Positions 14,480 through 20,780 of a stretch of 20,780 bases of DNA are shown in pieces. A program made the translations under genes and the position numbers. The stretch comes from Lachnospiraceae bacterium UBA4380 (lineage in GTDB: Bacteria > Bacillota > Clostridia > Lachnospirales > Lachnospiraceae). The notes under the pieces were generated by a model, which was given only the letters and a program-made list of their open reading frames with translations, searched no databases and was not told the origin of the DNA. Positions within the stretch are counted from its first letter, which is position 1; the number at the start of each line of letters is the position of its first letter. The stretch lies in NCBI GenBank assembly GCA_002390025.1, contig DGRU01000112.1, forward strand, positions 6,143 through 26,922, read 5' to 3'.

Positions 14480-14605
14480 ATTCAATCAAACATCCATAGA
14501 GCGGATCAGATTGACCGTCTCGTTGAATCACACATCTATAGAGAGGAGCAGATCAGCTGTCTCGTTGAATTACACATCCATTGTACGGATCAGATTGACC
14601 ATCTC
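14480..14605. repeat. 42-nt x 3 array made of the ribH 3' end
   Basis: Three exact 42-nt steps: 14605-14564 (end of ribH with its stop), 14563-14522 and 14521-14480. Read on the minus strand, all three keep the same frame and a stop at the same place. Unit 1 ends VNLIRTMDV, unit 2 LLLSIDV and unit 3 VNLIRSMDV. Units 2 and 3 are untranslated copies of the C-terminal codons. Confidence 0.9.
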
Positions 14606-15037
14606 GATGGCGCCAAGCGCGCAGTCATAGCCCTTGTTGCCCGCCTTGGTGCCGGCACGCTCAATGGCCTGTTCGATATTTTCAGTCGTGACGACGCCGA
14701 ACATAACGGGCACACCGCTCTCCATGGAAGCGGCGGCAACCCCTTTGGAAACCTCATTGCAGACATAATCATAGTGGCTGGTCGATCCGCGGATCACGGC
14801 GCCCAGGGCGATGACAGCGTCATATTTGCCGCTCTTTGCCATCTTTTTGGCGATCAGGGGAATCTCGAAGGCTCCGGGGACCCACGCCACATCGACGTCC
14901 TCTTCATTCATGCCATGGCGGACCAGACCGTCGATCGCGCCTCCCAGAAGCTTGGAGGTGATGAACTCATTAAACCTTGCCACCACGATACCGATCTTAA
15001 TACCCTCTGCAACTACCTTTCCTTCTAAAGTTCTCAT
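14570..15037 (-). CDS. ribH: Lumazine synthase
   Basis: 6,7-dimethyl-8-ribityllumazine synthase joins 5-amino-6-ribitylaminouracil with dihydroxybutanone phosphate. At 155 aa it has the usual length for the icosahedral or pentameric enzyme. Family motifs are VARFNEFIT (19-27), [26 protein letters not shown] and the C-terminal [22 protein letters not shown] lies 9 nt before the ATG. Last gene of the rib operon. Its final 42 nt, stop included, are copied twice downstream. The spacer to ribBA (15038-15337) holds a 21-nt duplication but no obvious promoter. Confidence 0.97.
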   Translation of the reverse strand: MRTLEGKVVAEGIKIGIVVARFNEFITSKLLGGAIDGLVRHGMNEEDVDVAWVPGAFEIPLIAKKMAKSGKYDAVIALGAVIRGSTSHYDYVCNEVSKGVAAASMESGVPVMFGVVTTENIEQAIERAGTKAGNKGYDCALGAIEMVNLIRTMDV

Positions 15038-15337
15038 TAGATTACTCTCCTTATATCAAAATGATACTATCAAAATAAAATAACTCAGATTAAAAACAAA
15101 ATAACTCAGATTAAAATATCGTCACTCAAAGGTCTTTTAAAATTTTTAAATTCAGAGTCTGCACAGCACATACCTCGGGGAAGAAAGTTGGGATGCGCAT
15201 TCAGATGTTTCCAGAGAAACGTAAGTGAAAAAGATGGGATCGGTCACGGCCTTGGCTGCCGGACATTTGTGATTCCTATGCTCGAAATAAAGATATATGC
15301 TGTGAAGACTCATCCTTTCTCATTCAAGACCCGCTGT
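15038..15337. repeat. ribBA-ribH spacer with 21-nt direct repeat
   Basis: AAAATAACTCAGATTAAAA occurs at 15077-15095 and 15098-15116. An imperfect inverted repeat (ATATGCTG near 15297 with CAGCATAT near 15348) surrounds the ribBA stop. The rest is AT-rich near ribH and mixed elsewhere. I find no coding frame or T-run terminator, so ribH is probably read through from ribBA. Confidence 0.6.
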
Positions 15338-16537
15338 TTAATACTTCAGCATATGCCCCATTTTCACCTGCTTGGTCTTCAGGTAGAAGGCGTCGTAGGG
15401 ATTGGCTTCGATCTGGATCGGCACGCGCTCGGTGATCTCCAGGCCGAATTCCTCCAGCTGATAGACCTTGTCCGGGTTGTTGGTCAGGATCCGCATGGTC
15501 TTGACGCCCAGTTCGCGCAGGATCTGCGCGCCGATGAAGTACTCGCGCTCGTCGCCCGCAAAGCCCAGAGCCAGATTGGCTTCCAGAGTATCCATTCCCT
15601 TCTCCTGCAGTTCATAGGCGCGGAGCTTGTTGATCAGGCCGATTCCTCTGCCTTCCTGGCGCATGTAGAGGATGATGCCGCGCCCCTCTTTTTCGATCCT
15701 GGTCATGGCGGAGGCAAGCTGCTGTCCGCAGTCGCAGCGAAGGGAACCGAAGGTGTCGCCGGTCAGGCACTCGGAGTGGACACGGCAGAGGATGTCTTTT
15801 CCGTCGCCGATCTCACCCTTGACCAGGGCGATGTGGTGCTCGCCGTTTAAGCGGTTGACAAAGCCATAGGCACGGAAATCACCGTATTTGGTGGGCAGGT
15901 TGACTTCCGCCATCTTGTCCACAAGGTGATCATGGCATTTGCGGTAGTTCTGGAGCTCCTTGATGCTCATGAAGGTGATGCCCCATTTCTCCGCCAGCTG
16001 TTTGAGCTCTGTGGTGCGCATCATGGTTCCGTCTTCGCGCATGATCTCACAGCAGAGGCCGCAGGCGTGAAGGCCTGCCAGACGGCACAGATCCACAGTC
16101 GCCTCGGTGTGTCCGTCTCTCTCCAGAACGCCGTTGGGCTTTGCCAGAAGGGGGAACATATGACCCGGCCTGCGGAAGTCCTCCGGCTTCGCTCCCTCCT
16201 CTACAACGGCCATTGCCGTCATGGAGCGCTCTTTTGCAGAGATGCCGGTGGTCGTAGAGACATGGTCGATGGAGATCGTAAACGCTGTCTCGTGGTTGTC
16301 AGTGTTGGTGCGGACCATCTGGGGGATCTGCAGACGTCTGACATACTCCTCGGACATGGGCATGCAGATCAGGCCCTTGCCGTGTGTCGCCATGAAATTG
16401 ATATTTTCGGTAGTTGCAAACTCTGCGGCACAGATGAAATCTCCCTCGTTTTCGCGGTCGGGATCATCCACGACCAGAATGATCTTGCCGTCCCGAAGGT
16501 CCTGCAGTGCCTGTTTTATCGATTGAAACTGATCCAT
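15338..16537 (-). CDS. ribBA: Bifunctional DHBP synthase / GTP cyclohydrolase II
   Basis: A 399-aa fusion that makes both riboflavin precursors. Residues 1-200 are 3,4-dihydroxy-2-butanone 4-phosphate synthase (ribulose-5-phosphate as substrate), with [10 protein letters not shown] (24-33) and [11 protein letters not shown]. Residues 205-399 are GTP cyclohydrolase II, with zinc ligands Cys257, Cys268 and Cys270 in HSECLTGD and LRCDC, and [11 protein letters not shown] (291-301). The key residues of both halves are present, so both activities are expected. GAAGGA lies 8 nt before the ATG. The upstream spacer is filled with two repeat arrays. Confidence 0.98.
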   Translation of the reverse strand: MDQFQSIKQALQDLRDGKIILVVDDPDRENEGDFICAAEFATTENINFMATHGKGLICMPMSEEYVRRLQIPQMVRTNTDNHETAFTISIDHVSTTTGISAKERSMTAMAVVEEGAKPEDFRRPGHMFPLLAKPNGVLERDGHTEATVDLCRLAGLHACGLCCEIMREDGTMMRTTELKQLAEKWGITFMSIKELQNYRKCHDHLVDKMAEVNLPTKYGDFRAYGFVNRLNGEHHIALVKGEIGDGKDILCRVHSECLTGDTFGSLRCDCGQQLASAMTRIEKEGRGIILYMRQEGRGIGLINKLRAYELQEKGMDTLEANLALGFAGDEREYFIGAQILRELGVKTMRILTNNPDKVYQLEEFGLEITERVPIQIEANPYDAFYLKTKQVKMGHMLKY

Positions 16538-16581
16538 ATTATTTATCCTTCTTTCTCTATTTTTATTTTTCCGTTACCGCA

Positions 16582-16730
16582 GCAACGCTTTATACTCTTT
16601 AATAATGTTTTATATCAATAGCGTTTTATACTCTTTAGCAATGTTTTATATAAGCAACGTTTTTATACTCTCTGGCAATGTTTTATATCAATAATGCTTT
16701 ATACTCTTTCGAAATGTTTTATACTGCTTT
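16582..16730. repeat. 36-39-nt AT-rich tandem repeat x 4
   Basis: Units at 16582, 16621, 16658 and 16694 share TTTATACTCTTT...AATGTTTTATA with small length changes (39, 37, 36, 37). They lie in the 308-nt spacer between ribE and ribBA, transcribed as part of the rib mRNA. Read on the minus strand they give repeated TATAAAACATT. I see no gene here. Confidence 0.85.
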
Positions 16731-16749
16731 AGGCATGCACAAGGCATCT

Positions 16750-16847
16750 GAAACATGAAGAACATCCGAAACATGAATGAAACATCCGGAATATGAATAA
16801 AGCATCCGGTACATGAATAAAACTTCCAGAACATGAACAGAGCATCT
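16750..16847. repeat. 20-nt tandem repeat x 5 reaching the ribE stop
   Basis: Units start at 16750 (18 nt), 16768, 16788, 16808 and 16828, with consensus GAACATGAATAAAGCATCC; a degenerate piece precedes them. The last unit (16828-16847) includes two bases of the ribE stop codon (16848-16846), so the array begins exactly at the gene end. Confidence 0.85.
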
Positions 16848-17541
16848 AGAAGCCGTTCCTCATCAGGAAATCCCGGGTGATGCCGCCAGAGGCTTTTCCG
16901 GAGGCTGCCTTTACTCCCGCCCCGGAGGACGCGCTGCTTCCCGGCAGGGGCGCGCCGGCATACAGGAGTTTCTCCACGTATTTCCCGATGATATCTGTCT
17001 CCAGGTTGACGGGATCGCCTTTTTTGCGGTCCTGCAGGACCGTCTGCGCGACAGTGTGGGGAATGGCAGAGATTGAAAAGCTTGTCTCTCCCACATTTGC
17101 AACGGTCAGGCTGATGCCGTCCACCGTGATGGAACCCTTCTCGACGATATAGCGCAGAACCTGGGGTTCCGCACGGAAGGTGTACCAGATGGCATTGTCG
17201 TCCCGGCGCAGCTCTGTGATGGTCCCGACGCCGTCCACATGCCCGGCAACGATGTGGCCGCCGAATCGTCCGTCGGCCGCCATGGCCCTCTCGAGGTTAA
17301 CGCGGACACCGGGAGCCAGTCGGGAAAAAGCCGTTCGCCGCAGGGTCTCGTGCATGACATCGGCCGTAAATGTATCGCTGCTCAGAGAGGTGACCGTGAG
17401 GCAGATCCCGTTGACGGCGATGCTGTCGCCGATCTTCGCGTCCTCCAGCACTTTTTTGGCCCCTATGGTCAGCACTGCGGAGGCACGTCCCTTCCTGATC
17501 TGACGGATGGTCCCCATCTCTTCCACAATTCCTGTAAACAT
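16846..17541 (-). CDS. ribE: Riboflavin synthase, alpha chain
   Basis: A 231-aa enzyme that dismutates two lumazines into riboflavin and the pyrimidine precursor. It shows the duplicated lumazine-binding barrels: MFTGIVEEMG at the start, GICLTVT (45-51), then GGHIVAGHVDG (94-104) and GISLTV (142-147). The start is ATG 17541, with AAAGGA 8 nt upstream. The frame stays open back to 17715 through a hairpin cluster, but that part looks like translated repeat and not protein. The last 30 residues (Gly/Ser/Ala-rich, then ITRDFLMRNGF) extend the usual 200-residue form. Second gene of the rib operon. Confidence 0.96.
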   Translation of the reverse strand: MFTGIVEEMGTIRQIRKGRASAVLTIGAKKVLEDAKIGDSIAVNGICLTVTSLSSDTFTADVMHETLRRTAFSRLAPGVRVNLERAMAADGRFGGHIVAGHVDGVGTITELRRDDNAIWYTFRAEPQVLRYIVEKGSITVDGISLTVANVGETSFSISAIPHTVAQTVLQDRKKGDPVNLETDIIGKYVEKLLYAGAPLPGSSASSGAGVKAASGKASGGITRDFLMRNGF

Positions 17542-17701
17542 ATTTTTCATCCTTTCACAGCATGCCGCTCGCCAGAGCGGCACCCGAGGAGAAATCCCGT
17601 AACGGGTTTCTCTGATGGGATCAGCAGAGTTTTGGTCCGTCCCGCGGCACAAAACTCTGCGGGTGAAAAATCTTGTATCGACAAGATTTTTCACTCTTTC
17701 A
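17541..17701. repeat. Hairpin cluster bounded by 17-nt direct repeats, ribD-ribE spacer
   Basis: A 207-nt gap holds consecutive inverted repeats. GCCGCTC/GAGCGGC is at 17564-17581 and GAGAAATCCCGT/ACGGGTTTCTC at 17589-17612. CTGAT/ATCAG is at 17612-17624, GCAGAGTTTTG/CAAAACTCTGC at 17624-17660, and GTGAAAAATCTTGT/ACAAGATTTTTCAC at 17663-17694 (14 bp, perfect). A 17-nt direct repeat, TATTTTTCATCCTTTCA (17541-17557) and GATTTTTCACTCTTTCA (17685-17701), brackets the cluster; the first copy is the ribE ribosome-binding region. It could be a mobile miniature element or an RNA structure. Confidence 0.75.
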
Positions 17702-17748
17702 TTGAAAAGCTGCATGAAAGAGCTGCATGCGCCTGTTCTGACTGAGTT

Positions 17749-18882
17749 TTATTTTTCTTTTTTCCGGAGGCTTCCCTCTATGAGAAAATCTTCTCCCAGC
17801 CTGGTGACGGCGGTATTTTCCAGATGGAAGGCGAAGGGAGGCGCCGTCACGCCCTGTCCCTCGACAGGGGTCTTAGCGTCCCGGCCGCCGAACAGTTTGG
17901 GCGAGACATAGGCCATGACGCGGTTGACGATCCCGCTCTCAAGCGCCGACCAGTTGAGGGTTCCCCCTCCCTCCAGCAGGATACTGTCGATCTTCTCACT
18001 GCCGAGCTTTTTCATCAGTTCTCTCAGGTCGATGCCGCCCGATTCCGCTCTCGCAACCCGAAGTACACGGCAGCCTTTTTGCTCATAGCCGCGGACAGCC
18101 TCCTCATCCTCCGAGGCCGTCGCGATGATGGTGGGGACTTCAAATGCCGTTTGGACGATTTTCGAAGTCATGGGGGTGCGCAGGCTGCTGTCGCAGATGA
18201 TGCGGACAGGTTTTCTGGCCCCGGGCAGACGGCAGGTCAGGAGCGGATCATCCGCCAGTACTGTCCCCACGCCGGCCATAATGCCGAAGAGATTTCCCCG
18301 CATGGCATGGACATGCGCCCTTGCCTCCTCGCCGGTGATCCACTGGGATTTCCCTGTAAAGGCAGCGATCTTTCCGTCCAGTGTCATGGCGTATTTCATG
18401 ACAACATAGGGTGTTCCGGTCTGAATATAGTGGAAAAAGATCTCATTGACGGCGTCGCATTCGTCCCTAAGGACCCCCTCCGTCACTTCCACACCGTGGT
18501 CACGGAGGATCCGGATCCCCTTTCCGGCCACCAGAGGGTTGGGGTCGCCGCTTCCGACCACGACACGGCGGATGCCCGCCTCCAGGATCGCATCGGTGCA
18601 GGGAGGCTGTCTGCCATGATGGCAGCAGGGCTCCAGAGTCACGTACATGGTCGCACCCGCCGGAGGTTCCATACAGTGTTTGAGCGCGTTGCGCTCCGCG
18701 TGAAGCTCACCGTAACGCTCGTGGTAACCCTCTGCAATGACCGTGCCGTCATCCCTGACAATGACTGCGCCGACCACCGGATTGGGGGAAACCCATCCGC
18801 GTCCCCTCAGTGCCAGTTCCAGGGCCATGCGCATATATTTTTCGTCGTTCAGACGATCCTTCTCTCTTGCTGCTTCCGCCAT
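17749..18882 (-). CDS. ribD: Bifunctional pyrimidine deaminase/reductase
   Basis: A 377-aa riboflavin enzyme that deaminates then reduces the GTP-cyclohydrolase product. The deaminase domain (about 10-150) has the zinc site in GELHAERNAL (His61, Glu63), PCCHHG (Cys86) and PPCTDA (Cys95). The reductase domain (about 155-365) opens with VVMKYAMTLDGKIA and has LLEGGGTLN for nucleotide binding. GGAGG is 5 nt before the ATG. It is the first rib gene, downstream of the FMN riboswitch and two terminator-like hairpins. Its length and motifs match the normal enzyme. Confidence 0.97.
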   Translation of the reverse strand: MAEAAREKDRLNDEKYMRMALELALRGRGWVSPNPVVGAVIVRDDGTVIAEGYHERYGELHAERNALKHCMEPPAGATMYVTLEPCCHHGRQPPCTDAILEAGIRRVVVGSGDPNPLVAGKGIRILRDHGVEVTEGVLRDECDAVNEIFFHYIQTGTPYVVMKYAMTLDGKIAAFTGKSQWITGEEARAHVHAMRGNLFGIMAGVGTVLADDPLLTCRLPGARKPVRIICDSSLRTPMTSKIVQTAFEVPTIIATASEDEEAVRGYEQKGCRVLRVARAESGGIDLRELMKKLGSEKIDSILLEGGGTLNWSALESGIVNRVMAYVSPKLFGGRDAKTPVEGQGVTAPPFAFHLENTAVTRLGEDFLIEGSLRKKEK

Positions 18883-18943
18883 TGCTTCCTCCTGCTGCAG
18901 ACCGGATCATGTGACAGTGCCTCTGCAGCGTGTTTGTATGTCC

Positions 18944-18988
18944 GAAAAAAAAGCTGCCCGGTCTGATCTTATTCAGTCCAGGGCAGCT
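18944..18988 (-). terminator. Riboswitch-controlled terminator before ribD
   Basis: On the minus strand, AGCTGCCC (18988-18981) pairs with GGGCAGCT (18959-18952) across a 21-nt loop, followed directly by a T-run (18951-18945). This is the strongest intrinsic terminator between riboswitch and ribD and the probable expression platform. It is over 160 nt from the aptamer, an unusually long link. Confidence 0.85.
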
Positions 18989-19011
18989 CTTTCCACGTCA
19001 AAAAGACATTC

Positions 19012-19054
19012 AAAAAGTAAGAAAGCTCCGGAACAATTCATCTGTTCCAGAGCT
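19012..19054 (-). terminator. Second hairpin in the rib leader
   Basis: AGCTCCGGAACA (19024-19035) and TGTTCCAGAGCT (19043-19054) form a 12-bp stem with one G-U pair on the minus strand, followed by a broken T-rich stretch. It may be a weak terminator or an antiterminator partner between riboswitch and terminator. Confidence 0.55.
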
Positions 19055-19159
19055 CTTTTTACAATGTAAAGGAATATGAAAAAGAATGTATCATCTGCGA
19101 CACACATCCTGCCGCAAGCATCCAAAAGAGATGAAGCAACACTTTCTCATACCTTTTCA

Positions 19160-19272
19160 AACCTTCTTCCATCCAGACTTTACTGTCGGCTTCGGAGTTT
19201 CACCGAATCATGCCTTGCGGCTCGTGGGCTGTACCACCGGTAGGGACTTGCACCCTGCCCTGAAGATTTATC
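19160..19272 (-). ncRNA. FMN riboswitch (RFN element)
   Basis: The minus strand carries the conserved RFN sequence blocks: ATCTTCAGGGCAGGGTG, TCCCTACCGG, AGCCCACGAGCC, GATTCGGTGAAACTCCGAAG, CCGACAGTAAAGTCTGGATG and the closing GAAGAAGG. It binds flavin mononucleotide and turns off the rib operon when flavin is plentiful. All named conserved blocks are present, and the P1 stem closes ATCTTC with GAAGAA. It lies between the promoter and the terminator hairpins. Confidence 0.97.
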
Positions 19273-19291
19273 TATTCAATTTACAAAAAGT

Positions 19292-19320
19292 ATCATACTT
19301 CTATACTTTAACACTGTCAA
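19292..19320 (-). promoter_or_regulatory. Promoter of the riboflavin operon
   Basis: A consensus -35 TTGACA (19320-19315) and -10 TATGAT (19297-19292) with 17-bp spacing. The start near 19285 puts the FMN aptamer at the very 5' end of the transcript. It lies only 20 nt after the stop of the upstream gene. Confidence 0.9.
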
Positions 19321-19340
19321 GCGCAAGTATACAAAAACTC

Positions 19341-20273
19341 TTACTGTACCTCGACAAGTTCAATCCGGAAGTTGAGCTCTTTGCCGGCCATCTCATGATT
19401 GGCGTCCAGTGTGATGTTGACGTCATCCTTGGCTGTGACAGTGACCGGGAAAGGCTGTCCCATCATGTTGCGCAAATAGACGCGCTCGCCGACGTTGAGG
19501 TTTTCAGAGCCGGGAAGCTGCGCGATCTCAATGGTGATGATCTGCTCGGGATCGGGCAGGCCGTAGGCCTCCTCAGGCATAAGATGAACATCGACTGTCT
19601 GGCCGACTTCCATATCCGCAACCGCCTGGTCGAATCCGCGGATCATCATGCCGGCGCCGCAGATGAACTCCAGGGGCTCGCCCCGGTCATAGGAGGAATC
19701 AAACTGAGTGCCGTCGTCGAAGGTTCCTCTGTAATGGACTCTGACGTATTTGCCGGCGTTTTTGCCTTCCAGAATGATCTGAGGCGCACCGCCTCCGCAG
19801 CATCCGCCGCATCCGCCGCTCTCGCAGCCGCCCTCTTCGCAGCCGCCTTCTTCGCAGCCGCCCTCTTCACCGTGGTGGCCGCAGCATCCGCCGTCTTCTT
19901 CCCCATCGCCGTGATGGCCGCACTCGTGGCCTTCGCCGTGGTGATGATGGTCACAGTTTGCGCCCGAAGAGACGAGCTCGCCGCGCAGATAAGACTCGAC
20001 CGCCTGGTCTGCGTCACCTTCCGCGCCTGCCACGACAGTGATTCCTGCATTTGTCAGCGCATTCAGGGCACCTCCGCCCAGGCCGCCGCAGATCAGGACT
20101 TCAATGGCCTTGTCCGCAAGGAGTCCCGCCAGAGCGCCGTGGCCGATCCCGTTGGATCCGACGATCTCGCTGGCGATGATCCTGCCTTCCTGTACATCAT
20201 AGACCTTGAACTGCTCGGTTCTGCCAAAGTGCTGGAAAATGTTGCCGTTTTCATAGGTTGCTGCAATTCTCAT
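19341..20273 (-). CDS. NifX-like / metal-binding linker / SlyD-like FKBP fusion
   Basis: A 310-aa three-part protein. Residues 1-105 resemble the NifX/NifB C-terminal (dinitrogenase Fe-Mo cofactor) domain: MRIAATYENGNIFQHFGRTE, ICGGLGGGALNAL. Residues 106-162 hold 10 Cys and 9 His with Gly/Glu spacers (CDHHHHGEGHECGHHG, then repeated GGCEE), a strong metal-binding tract. Residues 170-310 are an FKBP peptidyl-prolyl isomerase of SlyD type (KYVRVHYRGTFDDGTQFDSS, EEAYGLPDPE, HEMAGKELNFRIELVE) with the inserted-in-flap chaperone region. SlyD normally carries its His/Cys tail at the C terminus and helps deliver nickel; here the tract sits before the FKBP. It may be a metallochaperone (inference). 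The ribosome-binding site (AAAGG) is 13 nt away, somewhat far. It is cytosolic, with no signal peptide. Confidence 0.9.
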   Translation of the reverse strand: MRIAATYENGNIFQHFGRTEQFKVYDVQEGRIIASEIVGSNGIGHGALAGLLADKAIEVLICGGLGGGALNALTNAGITVVAGAEGDADQAVESYLRGELVSSGANCDHHHHGEGHECGHHGDGEEDGGCCGHHGEEGGCEEGGCEEGGCESGGCGGCCGGGAPQIILEGKNAGKYVRVHYRGTFDDGTQFDSSYDRGEPLEFICGAGMMIRGFDQAVADMEVGQTVDVHLMPEEAYGLPDPEQIITIEIAQLPGSENLNVGERVYLRNMMGQPFPVTVTAKDDVNITLDANHEMAGKELNFRIELVEVQ

Positions 20274-20302
20274 GTGAAAAAATTTACCTTTCTGTATAAA
20301 TG

Positions 20303-20334
20303 TTTTAGTGACTCTATATATTTTAGTGACTCTA
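20303..20334. repeat. 18-nt direct repeat upstream of the FKBP fusion
   Basis: TTTTAGTGACTCTA occurs at 20303-20316 and 20321-20334, an 18-nt spacing. It sits 30-60 nt before the gene start in an AT-rich region with several TATA-like stretches, but I cannot pick a clear -35/-10 pair. A regulator could bind here; it may also be one more short duplication of the kind seen elsewhere. Confidence 0.5.
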
Positions 20335-20368
20335 ATAAATAATAGAATGTCTTTTCAGACGATTATAC

Positions 20369-20746
20369 TCAGGAAAGAGGACCTCCGCATTTGGGGCAGA
20401 AATCAAAATCCTCTTCCGTCTGGTATCCGCAGGCCGGGCATCGCCTGACCATGCGGGCTCTCCTTCCGCTGCTGACGATCTGCAAGTCCGCAGTCCCGAT
20501 CTCAACCTTCTCTCCGCGTCCTATGCGGGCGCCGATCTCCGGATTCAGCTCATAGACCGTCCCGCAGCAGGACATCTGCACGAAATACTTCCTTCCCCAC
20601 CGGAAGCAGGGAATAAAGAAGAGCAGAAGCTGGGTAAAGGTCATGAACACCTGGTATCTGCCATATTGTCCGCACTGCGTGCAGATCACGAGCTGATCAC
20701 TGGAGAGGTCTTTTCTCCCCTGTGTAAGGCCGATCATCAAAAACAT
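20369..20746 (-). CDS. Small zinc-ribbon membrane-associated protein
   Basis: A 125-aa protein of a widespread clostridial type with unknown role. A first Cys pair, CTQCGQYG (22-29), is followed by one hydrophobic segment (about 33-48, TFTQLLLFFIPCF). Next comes VQMSCCGTVYEL and finally a C-terminal zinc ribbon, RRCPACGYQTEEDFDFCPKCGG. The four C-terminal cysteines should bind one zinc, and the earlier cysteines may bind a second. AAAGGG lies 10 nt before the ATG. It runs in the same direction as the FKBP fusion, 95 nt apart, without a terminator between, so they may be cotranscribed. No function can be assigned. Confidence 0.75.
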   Translation of the reverse strand: MFLMIGLTQGRKDLSSDQLVICTQCGQYGRYQVFMTFTQLLLFFIPCFRWGRKYFVQMSCCGTVYELNPEIGARIGRGEKVEIGTADLQIVSSGRRARMVRRCPACGYQTEEDFDFCPKCGGPLS

Positions 20747-20780
20747 AACTGCTGTTCCCTTTCCGGAATCCGATCACACA

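Noticed and set aside
16582..16847. CRISPR array
   Set aside because: Units are contiguous and degenerate with no unique spacers, and no cas genes are near.
17542..17715. 58-residue N-terminal extension of RibE
   Set aside because: It would translate the hairpin cluster; MFTGIVEEMG at 17541 is the normal riboflavin synthase start with a good ribosome-binding site.
19086..20342. 418-aa plus-strand frame opposite the FKBP fusion and riboswitch
   Set aside because: It runs through the FMN riboswitch, and its Ala/Phe-rich stretch is the reverse reading of the Cys/Gly repeat tract.

Overview
The window looks like a chromosomal segment of an anaerobic, fairly GC-rich clostridium, most likely Lachnospiraceae-like. 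Support for this is strong GGAGG ribosome-binding sites, TTGACA/TATAAT promoters, an FMN riboswitch ahead of a ribD-ribE-ribBA-ribH operon, a GerM lipoprotein, an SdpRI pair and no outer-membrane genes. The taxonomic call is inference, since no rRNA or marker phylogeny is available here. Most genes are on the minus strand. There are no rRNA genes, no tRNAs I can see, no CRISPR array and no transposase.

Layout, left to right. 1-308: a possible partial minus-strand ORF with an in-frame 15-nt repeat, a terminator hairpin and a promoter with a structured leader. 309-4083 (minus): an OmpR-type response regulator, a sensor kinase and a GerM lipoprotein, transcribed in that order. 4148-5101 (minus): a ComEA-like SLBB/helix-hairpin-helix lipoprotein. 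5267-6265 (plus): an SRAP/HMCES-type protein, divergent from comEA and ending in a terminator that swallows its stop codon. 6297-6450: three copies of a 56-57-nt palindromic repeat. 6456-9981 (minus): a three-gene operon of a condensation/alcohol-acetyltransferase-like protein, a zinc-ribbon six-TM protein and a pectinacetylesterase/Notum-fold hydrolase. 10249-11167 (plus): an SdpR-type repressor and an SdpI-type membrane protein, divergent from that operon. The promoter carries two near-identical palindromic operators. 11462-14266 (minus): two tandem CNNM/CBS/CorC transporter paralogues. 14570-19320 (minus): promoter, FMN riboswitch, terminator-like hairpins, ribD, ribE, ribBA, ribH and a rib terminator, forming the full pathway from GTP and ribulose-5-phosphate to riboflavin. 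19341-20273 (minus): a fusion of a NifX-like domain, a Cys/His-rich linker and a SlyD-like FKBP. 20369-20746 (minus): a small zinc-ribbon protein.

Two things stand out. First, the divergent sdpRI / acyltransferase / hydrolase locus looks like one regulated envelope-stress module. The operators are visible directly; the shared function is inference. Second, short tandem duplications (15-60 nt) are everywhere. Inside genes they keep frame (27, 30, 18 and 15 nt), and between genes they repeatedly include the stop codon of the upstream gene (ribH 42 nt x 3, ribE 20 nt x 5, the response regulator and comEA). The ribD-ribE gap also holds a cluster of perfect hairpins bounded by 17-nt direct repeats that resemble the ribE ribosome-binding region.
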